Assembly: GCA_023614405.1 (NCBI GenBank) | Contig: CM042687.1 | Coordinates: forward strand, 233,580,292 to 233,644,291 | DNA length: 64,000 nt | Source: Avena insularis | Taxonomy: Eukaryota > Streptophyta > Magnoliopsida > Poales > Poaceae | Reading direction: 5' to 3' | Shown here: positions 57,008 through 64,000 of the stretch, piece after piece | Numbering within the stretch: position 1 is the stretch's first letter | How the letters are laid out: every line of letters begins with the position of its first letter | The notes under the pieces: model-generated | The model's database searches: none | What the model saw: only the letters and a program-made list of their open reading frames with translations | Told to the model about the DNA's origin: nothing | Position numbers and translations under genes: made by a program

Positions 57008-57956
57008 CTTCCAATAGGATTAGATCTTTGAGTTTTCGACTATTTGGGACCACTAGCCGGTTACTGAAGTATATTATACCTTGATCATTGATGGAGAAGC
57101 ATTTAGCTTCACCACTTGCAACACGTTCTTTGATCTTGGTAACCTCATCATCTTGTTTTTGAGCTTCCTTGATTTGGTCCTCGAGAGAAGATTTTAGTTC
57201 AAGGTTAGTTAGGAATCCACAAGGAACTACTTCAAGGTTAAGATGCTTGATTTCCTCGTAGAGAGCAGGTTAGGCTTGTGAAATCGTCAGATTATTGCAA
57301 TAAGACTTCCGACTTAGCGCATCAACAACGACATTGGCTTTGCCGGGTTGATAGTTGAGACCCAAATCATAATCTTTGATGAGTTCCAACCATCGTCTTT
57401 TCCTGAGATTTAGATCTGGCTGGGTAAAGAGATACTTCAAACTTTGATCATCTGAATATAGTTTGCAACAGTTAACAATGAGATAATGTCGCCATTCCTT
57501 AAGAGTATGAACAACAACATCGAGTTCGAGATCATGGGTTGGATAATTGTTCTCATGTGGCTTCAACTGCCGAGAAGCATAGCCCACTACATGACCATCT
57601 TGCATCAACACACAACCGAGCCCTTGAAGAGAAGCGTCACAATAGATGACAAAATCCTTGCTTGTATCCGGAAGCACAAGCACAGGAGCGGTGGTTAGCT
57701 TAGTTTTCAAGGCTTGGAAGCTTTCTTCTGCTTTTTCTGACCATTCAAACTTGTTATCTTTCTTAAGAAGATCAGTCATAGACTTGGCTATCTTGGAGAA
57801 GTTCTTGATGAATCGGCGGTAATATCCAGCCATTCCAAGAAAATTTCGGACTTCCTTGACTGAAGTAGGTGACTTCCATTCCAAAATGGTCTGAACCTTA
57901 TCTGGTATGACAACAACACCACTTGCAGACACAACATGGCCAAGGAAGATGATCTC
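57008..57956 (-). pseudogene. Chromovirus RNase H and connection to integrase
   Basis: Open 57270-57932: the RT thumb end [20 protein letters not shown] and [12 protein letters not shown], then RNase H with [19 protein letters not shown] (catalytic Asp), [20 protein letters not shown] (the catalytic Glu is kept in DLEL), [13 protein letters not shown] (Asp) and [11 protein letters not shown], where the terminal Asp is kept. A stop at 57270-57272 is followed by decayed sequence running to the LINE-2 junction, which is the spacer before the integrase zinc region. Confidence 0.9.
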
Positions 57957-58906
57957 TTATAACCAAAACTCACATTTAGAGAATTTGGCGTAGAGACGAT
58001 GTTCACGAAGTTTAGTAAACACCAAACATAGATGTTCGACATGCTCTTCTTTGGTCTTGGAGTAGATTAGAATGTCATCAATGTATACCACGACGAACTT
58101 GTCGAGATATTCCATGAAGACGGAATTCATGAGCCTCATAAATGTGGCAGGGGCGTTGGTTAACCCGAAGGACATCATTGTATACTCGTAAAGACCATAA
58201 CGAGTTGTGAATGCTGTCTTTGGGATATCCTCCTTTTTGATCTTGATTTGATGATACCCTGATCTTATGTCCATTTTAGAGAATACAGTGGCACCACTTA
58301 ATTGATCAAAGAGGTCATTTATCCGGGGAAGTGGGTACTTATTCTTGATTGTCACTGCGTTGAGTGGACGGTAATCAACCACCAATCTTGGAATATTTGT
58401 ATCTCGCTTCTTGACAAAGATGGTAGGGCAACCCCAAGAGGATGTGCTAGGTTGGATGTAGCCTAGGCCTTCTAGCTCTTCCAGTTGCTCCTTAAACTCA
58501 AACAACTCACGAGGAGGCATACGGTAAGGTCTTTTGGAGATAGGAGCAGTTCCAGGAACTAGCTCTATGACAAACTCCAAACTTCCATCAGTGGCATGCC
58601 ATGCAACTCTTCAGGAAAGACATCCGGGAAATCACAGACTACATGGACATCTTGGACCTTGAGTATAGCTAGGACATCCATGGCATACAACTCCAAGAAG
58701 GGTTTAAGTACTACTGACGGAGACTTTGAACCATCAGTCCAATGCTTGACAGTCATGCCAGCAGGAGAGGTCATAGTAACTGTTCCAAGTGCACAGTCCA
58801 TGACGGCTTGATACTTGGTTAACTAGTCCATGCCCAGGATGACATCAATGTCACTTGACTTGAGTGCAATGAAAGAAGTGGGAAACTTCTGGTAGGCTAT
58901 GTCAAT
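57957..58906 (-). pseudogene. Chromovirus reverse transcriptase
   Basis: Linker [18 protein letters not shown] (about 58590-58650). [75 protein letters not shown] (first Asp), [17 protein letters not shown] and [16 protein letters not shown] (YIDD, about 58060-58100). All catalytic Asp residues are present in one open stretch, 57957-58580. Frame changes lie near 58570 and at 57957, where the expected EFWL continues after a stop. Confidence 0.92.
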
Positions 58907-60157
58907 CTAATTTCCGTGACTAACCATAGTGGTGAACCATATAGAACCCGGGGAATGGATGGTCAAAGGGGTGGACAGGGGTTCAAAATTTATCCCATGC
59001 TCTTGAGCAAACAAATTTGACATGAATGTATGCGATGCTCCAGAATCAAACAAGACGGTTGCGAGAATTGAATGGACACGGAGTATACCCATAATGACGC
59101 GTGGATCTTCTTGAGGTTCCTCAACAGTGACATGGGTCAGACGACCATGTCCAGCACCTTGAGATTTATCATTTTTCTTTGCCTGCTGATCATTGCGTCT
59201 GACAGCCCTTTGGGAACACTCCCTTGAGTAGTGACCATGCTGACCACAAGAGTAGCAGGTAACTCCAGTGTAAGAACCAGCAGGAGGACGATAATTTGCT
59301 CCACCAGTATTTGACTGTGGCTGACGACAAGCATTGCTAGAAGACTTGGGTGCATAAGAAGCACAGGGCATAGCACTGTTTGAAACAAAGACACAGTGCT
59401 TCTTGTTACTAGAGGAAGAAGCACGAGAATTTCCTTCTTCACGCTTCTGAGAGACTTCCATGTCCTTCCTTCCATGCTCCAGAGTAAGAGACTGATTGTG
59501 CAGTTCCTAGAAAGACTGGAACTTGAAGGGCAGAAACTCATAGCGAAGTGCAGGGTTAATTCCCTTACGGAACAGCTCTTGCTTATCTTCATTATTTGTC
59601 ACATCCCTGGTTGCATAGCGAGCCAGGCGAGTAAACTCACGCCCATATGTTTCAATATCCCTGCGCCCCTGGGTCAGATCCAGAAACTCCCTCCTTTTGA
59701 GATCCATGACGGACTCCATGATATAAGAGGCACTGAATGCTGCAACAAACTCTTCCCAGGTAACAACATCTACCTGAGCTTGCAGATTCAGAAAACCTTC
59801 CCACCAAACACCAGCCTCACCTTCTAGTTGATAGGTGGAGAAGTTGACATGGTCAGCGGGACAAACTCGAAGAGCACTCAACTTGCGCTCTATGGTGCGA
59901 AGCCAATCATCAGCTTCAAGGGGCTCCTTGGGGTGTGTGAAGATTGGAAGAAAAGAGCGGATGAAATCTCCAAGTGTGACACAGTCGTCAGGACGACGTT
60001 CAGTGTTCTGCGCCACACGCTCCAGAAGGCGTTCATTCCTCAGACGGTTGGTCTCAATGTTGTTGAGAACCTCGGCCATTGTGGGAGGTGGCGGAAGTTC
60101 CTGTTCAGCATTGTTGTTTCCTTGATGGCCAACAGAACCACAAGTACCAGACGACAT
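58907..60157 (-). pseudogene. Chromovirus gag and protease
   Basis: ATG 60155-60157 (MSSGTCGSVGHQGNNNAEQE). The gag domain (PF03732 type) has ADDWLRTIERKLSALRVCPA, YQLEGEAGVWWEGFLN, VTWEEFVAAFSASYI and MDLKRREFLDLTQGRRDIET. A TAG at 59507-59509, after FKFQSF, interrupts it. The same protein continues to a basic, Ser-rich part, a complete CCHC knuckle (CYSCGQHGHYSREC, about 59210-59255) and the protease with VLFDSGASHTFMS (D-S-G, about 59025-59060). The frame ends at 58907. Both the knuckle and the protease site are intact. Confidence 0.92.
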
Positions 60158-60720
60158 CCTGAGGATAAAACAGAAACCATGAGAATGGATTCACCAAAAA
60201 GGGTACATCAAAGGATGACGAAAACCATATCAAAAGATCATGGTAGAGGTGAACATGTGGATAAAGATTATATCAATGCATTAAGTATGGCAGTAGAAGA
60301 AGCATACAAAACGTATACGCTACCAACTTAGATACAAACCATAACAATGGAATGCAAGCATGATATGATACCAACAAGTCACAAAAGAATAGATAACGGG
60401 ATTATAGGTATCCTTAGCAAAGTTGAAAAACAGTGCCCAGGTGCACAGATATATCTTGGAAACTCTGAGCCTTTCAACCGAGTACAGAGTACTAGGAAAA
60501 ACAACCCAAACCCGTATATCCTAAAATTTGAAATGATAGACGAGAAGGGAAACCTTTGCAAAACAAACGAGGTAAGATAACTCAGCAATAGAACAACCTT
60601 GGATAAGGAGTAAAAAGAGTCCTATTCAGCGTTTTGCAAATAGTCTTTAGCTTTCAAATAGTTTTCTCAAACTCTAGACTCAACATCGACCAGCTAGAAG
60701 GGTTTCCTACAGGCAGTCCT
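60158..60720 (-). other. Chromovirus untranslated leader
   Basis: 563 bp between PBS and gag. No coding signal on the element strand. Plus-strand frames here (for example 59828-60331) are not conserved. Confidence 0.65.
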
Positions 60721-60732
60721 GCTCTGATACCA
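60721..60732 (-). other. Chromovirus primer binding site
   Basis: The minus strand reads TGGTATCAGAGC, the initiator tRNA-Met complement, five bases from the 5' LTR. Confidence 0.9.
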
Positions 60733-60737
60733 AAATC

Positions 60738-63700
60738 TGTCACGACCCGGGATTAGGGCTAGACAAATATCAGATCTTTATGTGACATAAGCCTAACCTA
60801 AATTTCAAAGCGCGCAGGGAAAGATCGGTAACATTACAGAACATACAAACCATACTAATAAGGTAAACTCTTAACAGAGTTACAAACTAGTCATACAAGC
60901 CAGGGGTCATAGACCCATCATTACAAAAAACAACGGAAGCAAACAAGTTGTTCTAAACTACAAACTTAGCAAAGGGCCTAAGAGGCCTTAAACAGAAGTA
61001 GCGACCCTTCCATAGATCTTAGGCTGCTGCTCGGGAACCCCGACTACTCGTCGACTTCGACATAGAAACCACCTCCAGTTGGAGTAGCTTCATCTATAGA
61101 AAAACATCAACGAGGCAAGGCTGAGTACAGGGTGTACTCCGCAAGACTTATGGCTAGTGGAGTTGTTTTGCATAAAGCCATCTTTTGTTTTCAAAACAAG
61201 AGGGAGAATAAACTCGTCTAGTCAAATCATTTTCAAAGGGGATAAGAAGACTACAGCTCTAGCTCTTAGTATCATCTTTGATATCCACCAAGCACCATCA
61301 TCAACTGAATCTCTCTTCCCGGACTACCCCCTCAAACAACCCCGAGGAAGTACTCCGGATCTCACATTAGTTGGCCAAGTTTTATCATTCGGTTATAGTT
61401 CTCTATGATCTTCACGTCCGTTCCCAAGTTGTCCATAACCGTGGACACGGCTTTTCGAAAATATTATAACCCTGCAGGGGTACACAACTTTACCCACACG
61501 TACCAACCGATTCTTAATGCCAAATTTTTAGCCCTCTTCCTTGGATGGCCGATAGAGAGTGGTTGACCACAACCTTTACCTTGATTTCTCCGAGACCATG
61601 AGTCACACACTAAGGAGATGCCGCCGTAACGGGTCGAGTCCCAAAGTCGGTCCCTAGCGATGTGAACAGGGTTTGAGATTACGGATGACGGGCATCTCCC
61701 ATTCCCTACCACGCTTACCTTCCTGTATGAATGCACCTCCTTCACCTCCATTCAAGAACAACCAAGATGCGTATGTCGAATGGAAAGCCCGAACTATGTG
61801 ACTCATGGAATCTACTAGGCAAGTTAGTGAGTCAAGGGGGTTTCCATGCCTCCGTGTGGTTGTATGCTTGTCTTGGTTCAAGAGGAAAGAACATCGGGTC
61901 CTAGGGGTGGCAAGTATGGGACTACAAAAACCACAACCCACGTGGCCTCCCATACAAGCCTTAGCATGTTTATTATCCATCTCTGATCACATCACCACAT
62001 CCTACCATACTAGATTCATTCGCATCTCTGGTGCATCACCTGAATGATCAGCATCGGACCACTAAGCATGGCTAATCTTGACTGAACTGTGGCACTAGCG
62101 ATGCTCATAAGCCAAACCCTAGTTATGCTAGGAGCAATGGAACATGTAGTATAGTTCACAAAGGGAAACATGCATCAGATAGGATTACTCTATCTACTGA
62201 TAAAAGACTGTTGAACCGAATGCATATGGCGAGAATGAAATACTTTGTAAACATAGGATTCATATGTATGAGTGGGTGTTTGCTTGTCTTGTCCGTTGTT
62301 GGACTGGTACTGCTCTTTAGGGGCGTTGACTTTAGCCTCGGGTTCGGTTCCTATTCGCAAGAACCAATCACCGGAAAAGAGAAAGCAACATTCAACACAT
62401 GGCATGTGCAATGCTCATACAATATGGATGATATGACAAGTTAAGTAGTGTTGAAATGAACCCTAGAACATGCTTGGTCATTTTAAACGGGGTCCGAGAG
62501 GTCCAAACCCTAGAACAGGGGGATTCTCGAAATCACCTATGGGGTTCAATTGGTTCTTCTAATTAAACTTGCCATCAAAGTTGGTTAGCAATGTATGATT
62601 ATAGCTTAGTTAGATTTTGGTATATTATTTGTATTTTTCTGATTTAAAATGAATTAGTTATGAATTTCTCAAATTTTATTTCATTTTAAATCATTTTTGG
62701 AATATTTAAAATAATTTCCAACTTGGGCCCACATGTCATATATTTAATCATTTCAGAAAACATTTACAGAAAATATTAAAATCCTGACAAATAGGGCCCA
62801 CCTGTCATATATTTCTTATTTACAGAAAAATAATTACAGGAAATAATAAAACAAAAAGAAATGGATTATTGCCTCATGCTGACGTCAGCATGACATCAGC
62901 AATGGAGCTCCTCCTCGGATCAAGCAAGGATCCTTCGATCCAGTGCACGCCTGGATGCGCGGATGGGCGTGTTGGACGCAGACTGACGCGCTGAGCAAGA
63001 TAGTGGCGACGCCGCTCCTTCTTCTTGGTCACCGGTCACCTCAAGCGAGCTCGCATGGCGGCGGACACACGCTGGGAGGCTGATGGGAGAGAGAGAGAAC
63101 GGAGGGCACCGCGAGGATCAGCAACTCACTAGGAACACGGCAGAGGTGGTGGCGAGGCCGGACGAGCTCGGGAACGACGGGGATCGACGGAGACCAACAG
63201 CGGCCGGAGCTCTTGATCCAGTCGATTGAGGTCACGCACGAGGGGGAAAAGTGGCTAGGGGGAGAGAGTCGGGCACGGCGGTTACAGTGGTGGCATCGGC
63301 TTAAGCTAGGGCAGCCGGAGACGGCGAGGACAAACGACGGAAGAAGCTAGGGTTCGTCGGCCATGGCGATGCGGCGAGAGAGGGAGAGGGGGAGGAGAAG
63401 TAGGGCGTCTAGGGTTCGTCGACGCGTCCGGCGGGGTCTTGTAGGCGCTCGGGGGCGGCGGTGAGAATCTTGGCGCGCGGCGGCCGGCGGTGAGGCGACA
63501 CGCAGCTGCTTCGGGCGCGGCGAGAGGTGGACGACGATGATAGAGGCGACGAAACGGTACGGGCCCGGGTGGGCCGCGACTGGGCCGAGGTGGCTGGCTG
63601 GGGAGCGCGTGAGCGACGGGAGAGAGAGGGAGAGATGGGCTGCGGCCCAGTAGAGCTAGTTTTAGTTATTTTTTCTTCTGAAAACCTTTTTCTTTTTCTG

Positions 63701-63985
63701 TTTTCTGATTTCTGTTTGTATTTTCAAATTTCAAACTGTTTTGAATAATTCAAAATTACTAGAGACTTTTTATAAAGTGTATGAAATAGTGTGGGATCCT
63801 TTTATTCGTTTTGGGTTCCATTGGATAGTTTTCAAAGTATAAAAACCATTTGAATGGTTTTGAGAGGGAACAAAGTTAGGGTTTTGTTGGTTCTTATTTT
63901 ATTAAAACAAAGTGCAAGTATAATACATGCAAGCAATGCTCAAACATGTTTTTATTAATATTACACAAAAGGGTGGTATGTTACA
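60738..63985 (-). repeat. Chromovirus 5' LTR
   Basis: 3248 bp, matching 44931-48141. It contains two blocks absent from the other LTR, one of them with a perfect 18-bp palindrome at 62875-62892. The GC-rich zone 62900-63650 corresponds to 47050-47790. Confidence 0.95.
62875..62892. promoter_or_regulatory. 18-bp palindrome with TGACGTCA core
   Basis: catgctgacgtcagcatg is its own reverse complement and contains TGACGTCA, a known binding core of bZIP/TGA-type factors. It is present only in the 5' LTR, the promoter-bearing copy. A regulatory role is inference. Confidence 0.5.
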
Positions 63986-64000
63986 CACTCGTATCTCAAT
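63986..64000 (+). other. Tat-2 continuation after the chromovirus
   Basis: The last 15 bp: TSD copy cactc and gtatctcaat, presumably the next bases of the Tat-2 antisense gene interrupted at 44930. Too short to verify. Confidence 0.4.

Larger units (their letters stand above)
44931..63985 (-). mobile_element. Chromovirus-type Ty3/gypsy element with 3.2-kb LTRs
   Basis: Gypsy element on the minus strand: LTRs 44931-48141 and 60738-63985, PPT at 48142-48157, PBS at 60721-60732 (tRNA-Met type). The TSD has one mismatch (ccctc 44926-44930, cactc 63986-63990). Order: gag, CCHC knuckle, protease, RT, RNase H, integrase, chromodomain, which is the Tekay/Del-like chromovirus arrangement. LINE-2 sits in the integrase zinc region (49414-56999). 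Without it the element is about 11.5 kb. Coding regions carry several stops and a mutated integrase Asp. It interrupts Tat-2. Confidence 0.95.

Noticed and set aside
59828..60331. Plus-strand frame of 167 codons across the chromovirus gag start
   Set aside because: It overlaps gag on the opposite strand, with no recognisable protein. Codon periodicity follows the minus-strand gag.

Overview
The window is intergenic DNA of a grass, built entirely from nested retrotransposons. I see no host gene, rRNA, tRNA gene or CRISPR array. The grass assignment, most likely Pooideae, rests on three things. One element has LTRs of the BARE-1/WIS/Angela type (starting TGTTGGAATTATGCCC on the minus strand). 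There are Tat-lineage gypsy elements with an antisense 'putative gypsy type transposon' gene. There are also LINEs of the large-ORF1 grass type. The species cannot be fixed from this sequence.

Layout, oldest to youngest. The base layer is a decayed Tat-lineage gypsy element in minus orientation (Tat-2). Its pieces lie at 30601-32736, 41051-41671, 43648-44930 and 63986-64000. Four insertions split or flank it. They are copia RLC-A (window start to 30600), copia RLC-C (32737-41050, with both LTRs and a perfect TSD), a solo LTR (41672-43647, perfect TSD) and a chromovirus-type gypsy (44931-63985) with 3.2-kb LTRs. The chromovirus carries a full-length LINE (LINE-2, 49414-56999). RLC-A carries a short LINE fragment in its 5' LTR (LINE-3, 29495-30215) and a 5'-truncated LINE in gag (LINE-1, 2349-26327). 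LINE-1 is split by an Angela/BARE-like copia (RLC-B, 3964-24367). RLC-B is itself split in its reverse transcriptase by a second Tat-lineage gypsy (Tat-1, 6389-18146, plus orientation). The left arm is therefore nested five deep, and each junction is supported by target-site duplications or by coding sequence that rejoins across it.

How the parts work together. Each LTR element shows the expected order of LTR, primer-binding site, gag, protease, polymerase domains, polypurine tract and LTR. All coding regions carry stops, frameshifts or lost catalytic residues, so none looks able to move by itself. The most interesting content is in Tat-1. Its pol has lost the RT core and the gypsy RNase H but keeps an archaeal-type RNase H and an integrase. 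Between pol and the 3' LTR it carries a gene on the opposite strand with several GT-AG introns. The splices rejoin one reading frame that encodes a Transposase_28-like (PF04195) domain followed by coiled coils. Beyond this gene is an array of hairpin-plus-polypurine boxes. The older Tat-2 keeps a degraded copy of the same antisense gene.
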